From F1-120-MAGs238 sp964484185 (GTDB lineage Bacteria; Planctomycetota; Phycisphaerae; Phycisphaerales; UBA1924): a stretch of DNA of 64,000 bases. The number at the start of each line of letters is the position of its first letter. The first letter of the stretch is position 1. The notes under the pieces were generated by a model. It was not told the origin of the DNA and searched no databases. It saw only the letters and a program-made list of their open reading frames with translations. Where the stretch lies: assembly GCA_964484185.1 (NCBI GenBank), contig CAZAEQ010000026.1, forward strand, positions 1 through 64,000. The letters run 5' to 3'. Position numbers and translations under genes: made by a program. Positions 16,839-25,323 of this stretch are shown here, piece after piece.

Positions 16839-17247
16839 GCGGTGGTCTGGGAGGAAAACACACTGAACCAAAAGACGGAGGCGCAGACATCGGCGCCGGG
16901 TCAATGACCCTGAGCCGATGCCACATTCGCGATGCGTCTATTGCTTCTTTCACCTGATCGCCCAACTAAACATCAGGATGCCTAGCAACTTTGCCGCGCA
17001 CGCTGCCTTTCACCCTTTGGGTGATAGTTAGTAGCCGTGCGGTAGCGATCGCTTCGATCGCACGCACGGTAAGAGCCCGCCATGCCTTCCCACCCCTTGG
17101 GGTGGTCGCACCTCTCAGCCTAACACCGACTCACAGTTGCCAACCAACTTCAACTGTGACGATCTCAGGCCGCCACACCGCCAACACAAAACTCCACACC
17201 TCACACCGCCATCACGCTCCGCACCCAATCCCCCGGTACGATCCACC
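16839..17247. repeat. Non-coding stretch with three strong hairpins
   Basis: No gene is supported here. The stem CACCGCCT/AGGCGGTG (16826-16844) borders it. CACCC/GGGTG with a TTT loop lies at 17011-17023. A long hairpin at 17035-17069 pairs CCGTGCG with CGCACGG and, inside it, GCGATCG with CGATCGC. CACCCC/GGGGTG lies at about 17091-17103. None has a clear T tract, so they look like repeat or structured elements. Confidence 0.45.
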
Positions 17248-18351
17248 ATGCCAACTTTCCCAACGCATCTCCTCACTCTCATCGCACTCTTCGTCTGCGC
17301 AACCACCGGCTGCACTCACACCGCCACCGCGCCAGACACCAACCTCTCCCTTTCCGCTCCCACTCCTAATAAGGAAATGGCTGCCGCCGCTACAGCTTTC
17401 ATCGAAACTCTCTCGCCGGAATTGAAATCCAAAGCTGTCTTTGCGTTCGATGGCCCACAACGCAAAGACTGGCATTTTGTCCCGCGCACGCGGCCGGGTC
17501 TTGCCCTCCGCGATATGACTGATCCACAACAGATCGCGGCCCGCAATCTGTTTCGTTCTGCACTCAGCGAGCAGGGCGTCAAGAAAACTGAATCGATCAT
17601 GGCGCTCGAGTCGGTTCTGCTGGATATGGAACGTGCAAGGGGGAGCGTGAGCGGAGTGCGTGTGCCGCTCAACTACTCGGTCTCTATCTTCGGATCACCC
17701 AGCGATTCAAAACCCTGGGGCTGGCGAATTGAGGGGCACCACCTCTGCTTGAACTTCACATCTGTCTCCAATGAACTCACTGCTGTTACTCCATCATTCA
17801 TGGGGTCCAATCCCGGGGAAGTAAGAGCCGGCCCTCAAGCCGGAACACGCGTACTCGCCGCAGAAGAAGACCTTGGTCGCCAGCTCGTCACTTCTTTGGA
17901 CGAAGCTCAGCAGAAGGAAGCGATCATCGCCGAAGTTGCGCCCGCTGATGTATACACAATGCCCGGCCGCGCTCTAGATGCCGCGATTCCTGAACCGCAA
18001 GCCGGGCTTCTGTATTCCAAAATGAATGCCGCCCAGCGCGAACAGGTCGAAAAGCTCATTGGCGAATTTGCCCACAATCTCCGCCGCGAATTTGCTGATC
18101 ACGAACTTGAGCGCATTCGCAAAGCAGATTTGAACCTCATCGTTTTCGCATGGGCCGGTAGCACAAAGCCGGGGCAGGGCCACTATTACCGCCTGGTCGG
18201 TCCCACCTTCATCATCGAATACGACAACACACAGAACGATGCCAACCATGTTCACACCATCTGGCACGATCGTCAGCACGATTTCGGTCACGATCTACTC
18301 AAAGACCACTACAAGAACGACCATAAGCACGACGAACGCCAGCACAAGTGA
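17248..18351 (+). CDS. DUF3500 domain lipoprotein
   Basis: The ATG at 17248 opens a signal peptide ending in the lipobox ATTGC. The body fits DUF3500: the RKDWHFVPRTRPGLALRDM block, an ALSEQGVKKTESIMALE helix, the WGWRIEGHHLCLNF strand, and the His-rich end NDANHVHTIWHDRQHDFG. The family is exported and its activity is unknown; the His cluster suggests metal binding. The last ~15 residues are nearly all His, Asp and Lys. A second lipoprotein gene follows 16 bases downstream, so the two are probably one operon. Confidence 0.85.
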   Translation: MPTFPTHLLTLIALFVCATTGCTHTATAPDTNLSLSAPTPNKEMAAAATAFIETLSPELKSKAVFAFDGPQRKDWHFVPRTRPGLALRDMTDPQQIAARNLFRSALSEQGVKKTESIMALESVLLDMERARGSVSGVRVPLNYSVSIFGSPSDSKPWGWRIEGHHLCLNFTSVSNELTAVTPSFMGSNPGEVRAGPQAGTRVLAAEEDLGRQLVTSLDEAQQKEAIIAEVAPADVYTMPGRALDAAIPEPQAGLLYSKMNAAQREQVEKLIGEFAHNLRREFADHELERIRKADLNLIVFAWAGSTKPGQGHYYRLVGPTFIIEYDNTQNDANHVHTIWHDRQHDFGHDLLKDHYKNDHKHDERQHK

Positions 18352-18367
18352 CGCGTATTCTCTACCC

Positions 18368-19045
18368 ATGGAACCCCTCAAAATGACACGCCCGCAACAG
18401 ATCAAATCACTCCTCTTGCTCGCCGCCGCGATTTCCGCCAGTGGCTGTGGCGAGAGCCAACCGCAGGCCGCCACCCAAAAGCCCGCAAGCGCGCCGACTC
18501 CATCGACTGCGCCGACGCCGTCAACTACCGCACCAGCAGCAGCCACACCAAGTCCTGCGCCGTCCAAACCAGCGAATCCCTACGAGGGCTTGCGCAACAA
18601 AGCGTTTGACATTCGCGTGCCAGCCAATCTCAGCGGCAGACTCTCGAGCGACCCAGGCATTCACGCATTCATTGTCGATTGGACTATCAGCCAGAACGCC
18701 ACCGCAACGCTCGTGTGCATCGCAGATGGAACCGCGACGATCCACGCCAGTACCGGCGGCGGCGTCAAGAGCTCTGGTGACAACCAGACAGTGCATGAAT
18801 CCGTCACCAAATTGCTGCAGTTGGCGGCCGATTCGCGCGCAAGCCTTAGCCCAAACGCTTCACCGATGTTGCCCGACATCAACAAAATGAGATTCACGCT
18901 TGTCACTTCAGATGGCCTGCTCTCGGCAATAGCAAATGTTGAAGAGCTGAAAAAAGGCGGCCACGCGCTTGGCCCATTGGCCAACCAGGTGCAGGTGGTC
19001 ATCGCCGCGATTCGCGCAGCTTCAGATGGCAAACCCAAGCAATAG
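18368..19045 (+). CDS. Predicted lipoprotein with Ala/Pro/Thr linker
   Basis: The ATG at 18368 (a second at 18383) opens a signal peptide with lipobox ASGC. A flexible linker of Ala, Pro, Thr and Ser (residues ~35-70) leads to a compact domain of ~150 residues that I do not recognise; it includes HAFIVDWTISQNATATLVCI and a Gly-rich turn STGGGVKSSG. It directly follows the DUF3500 gene. Function unknown. Confidence 0.65.
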   Translation: MEPLKMTRPQQIKSLLLLAAAISASGCGESQPQAATQKPASAPTPSTAPTPSTTAPAAATPSPAPSKPANPYEGLRNKAFDIRVPANLSGRLSSDPGIHAFIVDWTISQNATATLVCIADGTATIHASTGGGVKSSGDNQTVHESVTKLLQLAADSRASLSPNASPMLPDINKMRFTLVTSDGLLSAIANVEELKKGGHALGPLANQVQVVIAAIRAASDGKPKQ

Positions 19046-19099
19046 TGTGAACTTCGCAACACGTTGGCGCCAATTCCAAAGTAGAACTACCGGAGCTTC

Positions 19100-19867
19100 A
19101 TGCCAGATTCTTCTGCCGACACTTCGCCTATTTCGATGCCGCAGGATCACATCGAAGTGAACCCATGTTTCGCGGTTTCTCGCGCTGAAGCTAAGCGCAT
19201 TCTGGCAACCTGTGCAACAACTCCGTTCGCGCTCGCTCGTCCGCTCTTCATCATCGCGGGCTATCACTCTCCCAAAATCACGATTCTGCCAATTGCATCA
19301 ACCTTTCGCAAGTGCATCACCAATCCGGAACTTCTGCACATGGTCAGCAGCCCGCTGGCGATGAGCCTTGAATCCGCCGCTGCTAGAGCTTTCGCCCAGA
19401 TCCAAAAGCACGCGGCGGGTCACACAGAGATTGACATCATCGGCCACTCAATGGGCGGCGTCATTTCCCGCATGATTCTGACCAATCCGGGCATGCCCCA
19501 TGTCTGCCGCCTTTTTACACTCGCAACGCCGCACCGCGGAGCGATCATCGCGCCGTTTGCGCCGATCGATCGCGCAGCGCTGCAGCTCAAGTGCAATTCA
19601 GGTTTCTTGAACAAGCTCAATTCGAATCCAACGCCGCCAGGCACCGAAATGATCTGCTATGCCCGGCTGTATGACTGGTGGGTGGGCGCACAGAATTGTG
19701 CCCCGCCCGGTCACGATCCATTCTGGCTGGATGCCGACACTTTTGTCGCTCGCCTGCTCGGTCACTTCACGATCACCCGCGATGAACGCATTATGGCAGA
19801 CATCCTCTTGCGCATGCGCGGCGAACCACCGCTCGCGACGATCGCAACGCACCCGCCGCGGCAGTAG
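19100..19867 (+). CDS. Alpha/beta hydrolase, lipase-like
   Basis: The nucleophile elbow GHSMGG (Ser117) follows IDII, as in PGAP1/lipase-type hydrolases. An upstream FIIAGYHSP strand probably carries the oxyanion region, and FTLATPHRGA is the common lipase block after the nucleophile. The catalytic His is probably in LLGHFTI near the C-terminus. No signal peptide is seen, so it is likely cytoplasmic. The ATG at 19100 has GGAG five bases upstream. The substrate is not predictable from sequence. Confidence 0.8.
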   Translation: MPDSSADTSPISMPQDHIEVNPCFAVSRAEAKRILATCATTPFALARPLFIIAGYHSPKITILPIASTFRKCITNPELLHMVSSPLAMSLESAAARAFAQIQKHAAGHTEIDIIGHSMGGVISRMILTNPGMPHVCRLFTLATPHRGAIIAPFAPIDRAALQLKCNSGFLNKLNSNPTPPGTEMICYARLYDWWVGAQNCAPPGHDPFWLDADTFVARLLGHFTITRDERIMADILLRMRGEPPLATIATHPPRQ

Positions 19868-19916
19868 CAAGCACGAGATGGAAATTGGTGGTACGCTTTG
19901 CATTCAGGAGACCCTT

Positions 19917-20357
19917 ATGACCACCAGCACAAACGCCGCGAGCTTTATGACCCGATTCCACAACGATGATCTGGGGAAGCTGGTTCTGCGACTGTCAGTC
20001 GGCGGCCTGTTTCTCTTCCATGGCATACACAAAGTGCAGCACGGCGTCGGCGGCATGGTGGGCATGCTCACTGCAAAGGGACTGCCGGGCTTCATGGCTC
20101 ACGGCGCATATGTCGGCGAGGTCGTTGCACCCATTCTCATTATCCTGGGCCTGTTCACACGCCCCGCGGGCCTGCTCGTTTCGTTCACCATGGTGATGGC
20201 GATTTTCCTGGTTCATATGGATGACCTGACGAAAGTCGGCCCGCAGGGTGGCTACGCACTCGAACTTCAAATGCTCTTCCTGCTCGGCGGCGTCGCGATT
20301 TTCTTCCTGGGCGCAGGCAAGTACCGCATCACAAAAGCCTTCAGCGCGTTGAGCTGA
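19917..20357 (+). CDS. DoxX family membrane protein
   Basis: The ATG at 19917 has AGGAG seven bases upstream. The 146-residue protein has four predicted membrane helices and the family blocks LVLRLSVGGLFLFHGIHK and AHGAYVGEVVAPILIILGLFTR. DoxX relatives are small inner-membrane proteins linked to redox or thiosulfate metabolism in some species, but most have no known activity. It converges on the ABC importer genes with a 20-base gap. Confidence 0.88.
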   Translation: MTTSTNAASFMTRFHNDDLGKLVLRLSVGGLFLFHGIHKVQHGVGGMVGMLTAKGLPGFMAHGAYVGEVVAPILIILGLFTRPAGLLVSFTMVMAIFLVHMDDLTKVGPQGGYALELQMLFLLGGVAIFFLGAGKYRITKAFSALS

Positions 20358-20377
20358 TTTAGCCAACTGGATTACAA

Positions 20378-21250
20378 CTAGCTCTGCATGCCCCACTTCC
20401 GGACGGTCTTGTGTTCAATCGTCCGGAAGATAAGGTTCTCAACCAGCAACCCGATCACGATGACCATCAGCAACCCGGCAAAAACCGCGGATGTGTCCAG
20501 CGTGTTCTTTGCTGAGAAGATGAACCAGCCGAGGCCGCCTTGATCGCCATTCGATCCAAAGACCAGTTCCGCAGCGATAAGCGTTCGCCAGGCAAACGCC
20601 CAGCCAATTTTGAGGCCAGTAAGAATCGATGCGAACGAAGCTGGAATCAGAATCTTGAAGACAAAGCGGACGGGGCCCAATCCATAGTTCTGCCCGACCA
20701 TGCGGAGAGTTGTGCCGCTGGAGCGGAAGCCTGAGTGCATGTTGAGTGCGACTGGCCAGAGCACGGAGTGAATAAGAACGAAGATCATGGCCTTGGGGCT
20801 GCCCAGGCCAAACCACATAAGCGCAAGTGGGACGAGCGCGATCGCGGGCAACGGGCTGAACATTGCAGTGAGAGTTTCGAGGATGTCGCGGCCGATGCGT
20901 GTGAATGTTGCGATGATGGAAAGGATGCACGCGAGCGCGACACCCAGTGCATACCCCACACTCAGGACTTGCAACGATGACCACGTCGCTTTGAGAATCT
21001 CAAGGCTGCGAAGATTCTCCCAGAATGCCTGCAGCGTTTCAGTTCCGGATGGGAATGCGATGTTATTGCTGTAGTACTTCGAACCGAGTTGCCAGATTGC
21101 GAAGAGCACGAGGATGATCGTGAATTTGCGGACGGCTTCGTTGCCCCAGACTTTGGCGGGCAGGGGTCTTGGTTGTTCGATGTCGCCGAAGCCGGCGGGC
21201 AATGCCGGTGAGCGTTCAAATTCGGGGCGCTGGGTTGCGGAATTACGCAT
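20378..21250 (-). CDS. ABC importer permease, nitrate/sulfonate/taurine type
   Basis: A BPD_transp_1-type permease with six predicted helices. The EAA-like loop is at GQNYGLGPVRFVFKILIPAS, and AFAWRTLIAAELVFGSNGDQ plus GLGWFIFSA are hallmarks of the SsuC/TauC/NrtB group. A polar N-terminal tail (residues 1-40) precedes the first helix. The ATG at 21250 lies within the end of the ATPase gene (8-base overlap), so the two are translationally coupled. Confidence 0.9.
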   Translation of the reverse strand: MRNSATQRPEFERSPALPAGFGDIEQPRPLPAKVWGNEAVRKFTIILVLFAIWQLGSKYYSNNIAFPSGTETLQAFWENLRSLEILKATWSSLQVLSVGYALGVALACILSIIATFTRIGRDILETLTAMFSPLPAIALVPLALMWFGLGSPKAMIFVLIHSVLWPVALNMHSGFRSSGTTLRMVGQNYGLGPVRFVFKILIPASFASILTGLKIGWAFAWRTLIAAELVFGSNGDQGGLGWFIFSAKNTLDTSAVFAGLLMVIVIGLLVENLIFRTIEHKTVRKWGMQS

Positions 21251-22040
21251 GTTCTGCCCCCGCGTGTGATTCGGCGCCGAAGAGCAGGTGATCGATTCGA
21301 TCGGCGAGAGCTTTTGCCGCAACTGCATCGGAGACCGGGACACTGTTGAGTTCAGCCCGGACCTGGCCAGGGTGTGGCGTAAGGACGAGGATGCGGCTGC
21401 CGACGATGATTGCTTCTTCGATGGAGTGCGTCACGAAAAGCAGTGTGAAGCGCGTGTCATCCCAGAGTTGGAGAAGTTCTTCCTGCATGCGTCTGCGGGT
21501 GAGGGCATCGAGGGCGGCGAAGGGTTCATCCATGAGGAGGATGTCGGGCTCCATGGCCATGCCGCGGGCGATGGCGACGCGCTGTTTCATGCCACCGGAA
21601 AGGGTGTGGGGGTAGGCATCGGCGAATTTGGTGAGCTTGACTTTGTTGATGTAGGTGTCGGCACGCTCGCGAGCTTGTGCCGCGGACATGTTCTTGGCGG
21701 AGACGAGCGGGAACATGACGTTTTCGCGGACGGTTTTCCAGGGGAGAAGCTGGTCGAATTCCTGGAAGACCATCATGCGATCGGGGCCGGGTTCAGATAC
21801 CTGGCGGCCCTTGAGGCGGATATCGCCTTCGACGGGGTGAATGAAACCACCGACCGCTTTGAGCAATGTGCTCTTGCCGCAGCCTGATGGGCCGAGCAGG
21901 ATGAATCGGTCGCCGGCGTGAACATCAAAATCCACGCGATATGTTGCCGTGACTTTTGCTCGGGGCGTGATGTATTGAAGCGTGACGCCGCGGACGCTGA
22001 GGAGCGGGTCAGAAGCTGAGTTGGGCTGGGTCGTTGTCAT
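21243..22040 (-). CDS. ABC importer ATPase, nitrate/sulfonate/taurine type
   Basis: Complete nucleotide-binding subunit: Walker A GPSGCGKSTLL, Q-loop VFQEFDQLLPWKTV, signature LSGGMKQRVAIARGMA, Walker B ILLMDEPFAALD and the H-loop FVTHSIEEA. The LLPWKTV region is typical of SsuB/TauB/NrtD proteins. The ATG at 22040 is 15 bases after the binding-protein stop. It energises import with the permease that overlaps its 3' end. Confidence 0.92.
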   Translation of the reverse strand: MTTTQPNSASDPLLSVRGVTLQYITPRAKVTATYRVDFDVHAGDRFILLGPSGCGKSTLLKAVGGFIHPVEGDIRLKGRQVSEPGPDRMMVFQEFDQLLPWKTVRENVMFPLVSAKNMSAAQARERADTYINKVKLTKFADAYPHTLSGGMKQRVAIARGMAMEPDILLMDEPFAALDALTRRRMQEELLQLWDDTRFTLLFVTHSIEEAIIVGSRILVLTPHPGQVRAELNSVPVSDAVAAKALADRIDHLLFGAESHAGAEHA

Positions 22041-22055
22041 AAGATCGATGTGTGG

Positions 22056-23069
22056 TCAGCTTCCGTTTTTGTCGTGAAGGAAATCAAAGCAGAGTTCTTT
22101 CCAGTCTTTAGGCGCGTTCTTGATGTTCTTGGGATCGACCTCGTGCATAAATGTTGCGTACTTGAGAATGTTGGCAGGGACGATTGTGAATTCGATTTCG
22201 GGGTCGTTGAGCATGGCGAGGATGTCTTCGCGTTTTTCTTTGGATCGAGTGTACTTCAGATAGAGGTCGGCGGCTTCTTCTTTGTGTGTGCCGATCCATT
22301 CCTGCGCGGTGCTCAAGGCGTTGACTACTGCGTTAAAAGTTTTGGGATTATCGCGGCGGAATTTTTCGCTTGAGACTGCGAGGACAAACGTGCTTTTGCC
22401 GCCGAGGACATCGTAACTGGAAATGACCTTTGAGATGCCGGGCTTTTTCAGTTCCTGGTATTGGAATGGGGGGCCGGTCCAGTGTGCAGTGATTCCTGAT
22501 GCACCGCCGGAAGTCAGCGCGATGAGGGCATCGGGATGCGGCATGGAAATCGTGGATTTGTCGAGTTTTGCGTATTGGTCTTTGCCGTAGAGCTGGGCGA
22601 CTGCCATCTGGAGCGTGACAGCTTGGACTGAGACCTTGACCGAGGGCAGCGCGATCTTGTCTGTGTCTGTGAAATCTCGAATTGATTTCACTTCGGCGCG
22701 ATTGGTGTTCAGGAACATCGGCATGCTGCTCATTGAACCGATGGTTTTGACGCCGAGCGAACCCTTGGTTTTGGACCAGAGTTGGACGAGTGATGGTGGA
22801 CCGACTGCACCGACCTGAGCGCGTTCGGAGACTAGGGCATCATTAATCGGGGCGGCACCGCCCATGGCGATGAATTGGGCCGTGACCTCAAGACCGGCTT
22901 CTTTGCAGTTTTTTTCTACCAGGTCCTGTTCGTTCATGACCATGAACGCGAGGTAGGTGAGGCCGTGCTGATGGGCGAAGGTGACTTCCTTGACCTCAGC
23001 GCGGGACGCGGGCGCAATGGCGCTGATGATTGCCGCGATGCAAGTTAATTTGAAGGTTTGGGTTGTCAC
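22056..23069 (-). CDS. ABC importer substrate-binding protein (NMT1/SsuA-like)
   Basis: The first protein of the importer operon. I set the start at GTG 23069, which opens a clean signal peptide (TFKLTCIAAIISAIAPASRA). The frame continues upstream into the neighbouring dockerin gene, so longer starts are implausible. Blocks IAMGGAAPINDALVSERAQVG and the later TSGGASGITAHWTGPPFQYQ fit NMT1/ABC-type binding proteins of the nitrate/sulfonate/taurine group. A TATACT box ends nine bases before the GTG, so the message may have almost no leader. The ligand is unknown; thiamine precursors, sulfonates and nitrate are all possible. Confidence 0.85.
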   Translation of the reverse strand: MTTQTFKLTCIAAIISAIAPASRAEVKEVTFAHQHGLTYLAFMVMNEQDLVEKNCKEAGLEVTAQFIAMGGAAPINDALVSERAQVGAVGPPSLVQLWSKTKGSLGVKTIGSMSSMPMFLNTNRAEVKSIRDFTDTDKIALPSVKVSVQAVTLQMAVAQLYGKDQYAKLDKSTISMPHPDALIALTSGGASGITAHWTGPPFQYQELKKPGISKVISSYDVLGGKSTFVLAVSSEKFRRDNPKTFNAVVNALSTAQEWIGTHKEEAADLYLKYTRSKEKREDILAMLNDPEIEFTIVPANILKYATFMHEVDPKNIKNAPKDWKELCFDFLHDKNGS

Positions 23070-23094
23070 TGCACTGGCAGTATACAGAGAGGAA

Positions 23095-23131
23095 ACAAAG
23101 AGGGCGACTCCGCTTTGGCAGAATCGCCCTG
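23095..23131 (-). terminator. Terminator after the dockerin protein gene
   Basis: Arms AGGGCGA (23101-23107) and TCGCCCT (23124-23130) form the stem. On the minus strand it is followed by CTTTGTTTCC. It separates the upstream exoprotein gene from the importer operon. Confidence 0.65.
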
Positions 23132-23167
23132 TGAGGGGTCGGTTGAATGTGTCAGGACTATTGACGA

Positions 23168-24499
23168 TCAGCAGCCGGTGCTGAAGGCGTCGACAAAGTC
23201 GAGGTAATCGAAGAAGTCGATGATGGTGTCGCCGTTGAAATCGGCGGATGGGTCGTTGGCGCTGAAGGCATCGACGAAATCGAGGTAGTCGAAGAAGTCG
23301 ACGATGCTGTCGCCGTTGAAATCGGCAACGCAGGTGTTGGGGCAGAAGTGGTAGCGGGCGAAGCGGGCAGAGGGGACGCCGCCAGCTGTGAGGAAATCGC
23401 CACCGACCACGATGTCGCCATCGGGAAGGACTGCGAGGGCGCGGACGAGCGCGGTGAAACCTGAGCCGAGGGCCGACCATGATGTGCCGTTCCAGACCGC
23501 GATGCGGTTGGCGGGAGTGCCGCCGGCGCTGGTGAAATCACCTGCTACGACGAGGTTGCCGTTGGGGAGGATGCCCATTGCGTAGACATCGCCGACGCCA
23601 GCTCCGCCGCTGGTTCCAGTTCCGAGCGCGGACCAGGTTGTTCCGTTCCAGCGGGCGATGTTGTTGACGGTTGCTGTGCCAGCAGTGACGAATGCGCCGC
23701 CGGCGATCAAGTCACCGTTTGGCATCTCGATGAGATGGCGAACCAGACCGCTTGTGCCTTCGGCAAGTGCGTGCCACTGGGTGCCATCCCAGCGAGCGAT
23801 GCGGTTGACGGTGAGTGAGCCGTCGCCGGTTGTGAGGCCTGCACCGCCAACGATGAGATCGCCGTTGGACATGCCCAGGCATGCGGAAGTTGTGCTGCTC
23901 ATGCCGCTGCTCAGGGCGTGCCAACCGAGTGTTGAGTTGTAAGCGGCGACGCGATTGGCGGGCACGCCTGCGACTTGGGTGAACGCGCCGACCATGACAA
24001 AGGTGTCTGTACCAAGTGCGGTGACTGCGAGTGGCGTGAGCGCAGGGGTGTTGCCGGTGCCTGTGCCGAAATCGCTCCAGTTTGAACCGTTCCACTCAGC
24101 AATGCGGCGGGAAGCAATGCCACCAGCAAAATTGAAACTTGTGCCGCAGACGAGAAGGTCGTTGTTTACAGGGCGCGAAGCGACGCAGTAGCCGGGTCCA
24201 TCGAGGCCGGTGCCCAGGGCCGACCAGTTGGTTCCGTCCCAAGTGGCGATGCGGTTTGCTTCGGCAGTTCCCGCGCCGTTGGGGCCGAAGAAATCTCCAG
24301 CAGCGACGAGAACTGCGGGCGCGGAGCCTGCACCATCGGGATCCCACATTTTCAGCCAGCGGACGAGGCCGTTCATATCTGAGGCGGCGGTGCCGGGAAC
24401 CCATCCTTCGGTGCATTGAGCAGAAGCGGATGTCGTTCCAATGAAAGCTGTGGCAGCTGAAATTGCCAACAAGGACACAATTCGAGTCGAGTTACGCAT
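23168..24499 (-). CDS. Secreted beta-propeller-like repeat protein with GC-type dockerin
   Basis: The ATG at 24499 has AAGGA seven bases upstream and opens a signal peptide cut after ASA. The body is about seven repeats of ~45 residues of the form NRIA.WNGT.WSALG.G......L.NGDL...G.FT.AGG. The end has two EF-hand-like dockerin repeats (DFFDYLDFVDAFSAND and DFFDYLDFVDAFS) and finishes Thr-Gly-Cys. Each repeat offers the Asp/Asn pattern of a calcium loop (DFNGDSIVD). Probably an extracellular propeller anchored through its dockerin. The gene following upstream on the same strand has the same ending. Confidence 0.85.
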   Translation of the reverse strand: MRNSTRIVSLLAISAATAFIGTTSASAQCTEGWVPGTAASDMNGLVRWLKMWDPDGAGSAPAVLVAAGDFFGPNGAGTAEANRIATWDGTNWSALGTGLDGPGYCVASRPVNNDLLVCGTSFNFAGGIASRRIAEWNGSNWSDFGTGTGNTPALTPLAVTALGTDTFVMVGAFTQVAGVPANRVAAYNSTLGWHALSSGMSSTTSACLGMSNGDLIVGGAGLTTGDGSLTVNRIARWDGTQWHALAEGTSGLVRHLIEMPNGDLIAGGAFVTAGTATVNNIARWNGTTWSALGTGTSGGAGVGDVYAMGILPNGNLVVAGDFTSAGGTPANRIAVWNGTSWSALGSGFTALVRALAVLPDGDIVVGGDFLTAGGVPSARFARYHFCPNTCVADFNGDSIVDFFDYLDFVDAFSANDPSADFNGDTIIDFFDYLDFVDAFSTGC

Positions 24500-24552
24500 G
24501 ATTAATCCTTCTCCAGAAAAACCCCTTAAGGTCTGTTGTGAGTTGAGTGGGA

Positions 24553-25140
24553 TCAGCAGCCGCTGCTGAATGCCTGGACGAAATCGAGATAGTCGAAGAA
24601 ATCGATCTCGCCATCGAAATTGAAATCTGCTTCAAAGAGTGAGTTTGAGAATGACTGCACGAAGTCGAGGTAATCGAAGAAATCTACCACGCTGTCGCGG
24701 TTGAAGTCTGATGGACATGGTTCGTTGAAGGTCAGCGTTACTTCGGTGCTCTCAGCGCGGCCGCATGGATTGGTTGCCACACAGCGGAAGACCTGTGCGA
24801 CGCCAGTGAAGTTACTGAGTTCGAGGCGATTGGTGGTGGTTCCAATGGAACTCGCGAAGTAGTTTCCGAAAGGGTCGTAGACGCCGCCGTCGTAGATGTC
24901 GACGAAATCGGGGAGGTTAAAGAGGTCCTGCTGCTGCCACTGATAGGTGATCTCCTCGGTGCCCGAGGCGGTCAGTTCAAAGACTGCGTTTGCTGCGATA
25001 TCGACTGTGAGTGATTCAGGTTGAACATCGATGGTTACTCGAGTGCACTGGGCGAAGGCGGAAGATGCGGTGAGCAATCCGACTGCTGTCGCGGCGAAAG
25101 TTGTGCGAAGCGAAATACCTGTTTGGAACAGTTCTAGCAT
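24553..25140 (-). CDS. Secreted Ig-like protein with GC-type dockerin
   Basis: The ATG at 25140 is preceded at some distance by AGGAG. A signal peptide (TAVGLLTASSAFAQ) leads to one Ig-like domain: a Val-Asp-Ile-Ala strand, YQWQQQDLF, then FRCVATNPCGRAES, where the paired Cys are typical. The C-terminus has two dockerin-like repeats (DFFDYLDFVQSFS and DFFDYLDFVQAFS) and ends Ser-Gly-Cys. It lies 53 bases upstream of the propeller-like gene on the same strand. Confidence 0.82.
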   Translation of the reverse strand: MLELFQTGISLRTTFAATAVGLLTASSAFAQCTRVTIDVQPESLTVDIAANAVFELTASGTEEITYQWQQQDLFNLPDFVDIYDGGVYDPFGNYFASSIGTTTNRLELSNFTGVAQVFRCVATNPCGRAESTEVTLTFNEPCPSDFNRDSVVDFFDYLDFVQSFSNSLFEADFNFDGEIDFFDYLDFVQAFSSGC

Positions 25141-25240
25141 TATTCAGAGACTCCTAAGACAAGATACCCCTCGAGGCAATAGAGCAAGGCCGGAGACGTG
25201 ATGGTTGTCGTAAGTGGATGAGAGCAAACGAGTTTTGAGC

Positions 25241-25269
25241 TTGACAGACTCGGAAGATACTGATATACT
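25241..25269 (+). promoter_or_regulatory. Consensus sigma-70 promoter
   Basis: TTGACA (25241-25246), exactly 17 bases, then TATACT (25264-25269). It points to the regulator-like gene downstream. A short inverted repeat, TCAGG/CCTGA with a 5-base centre (25300-25314), lies in the predicted leader and could be an operator. Confidence 0.75.
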
Positions 25270-25323
25270 GCGCCTGTGTCAACTCTCTGAGAGAATATTT
25301 CAGGGAATTCCTGAGAATTATTT

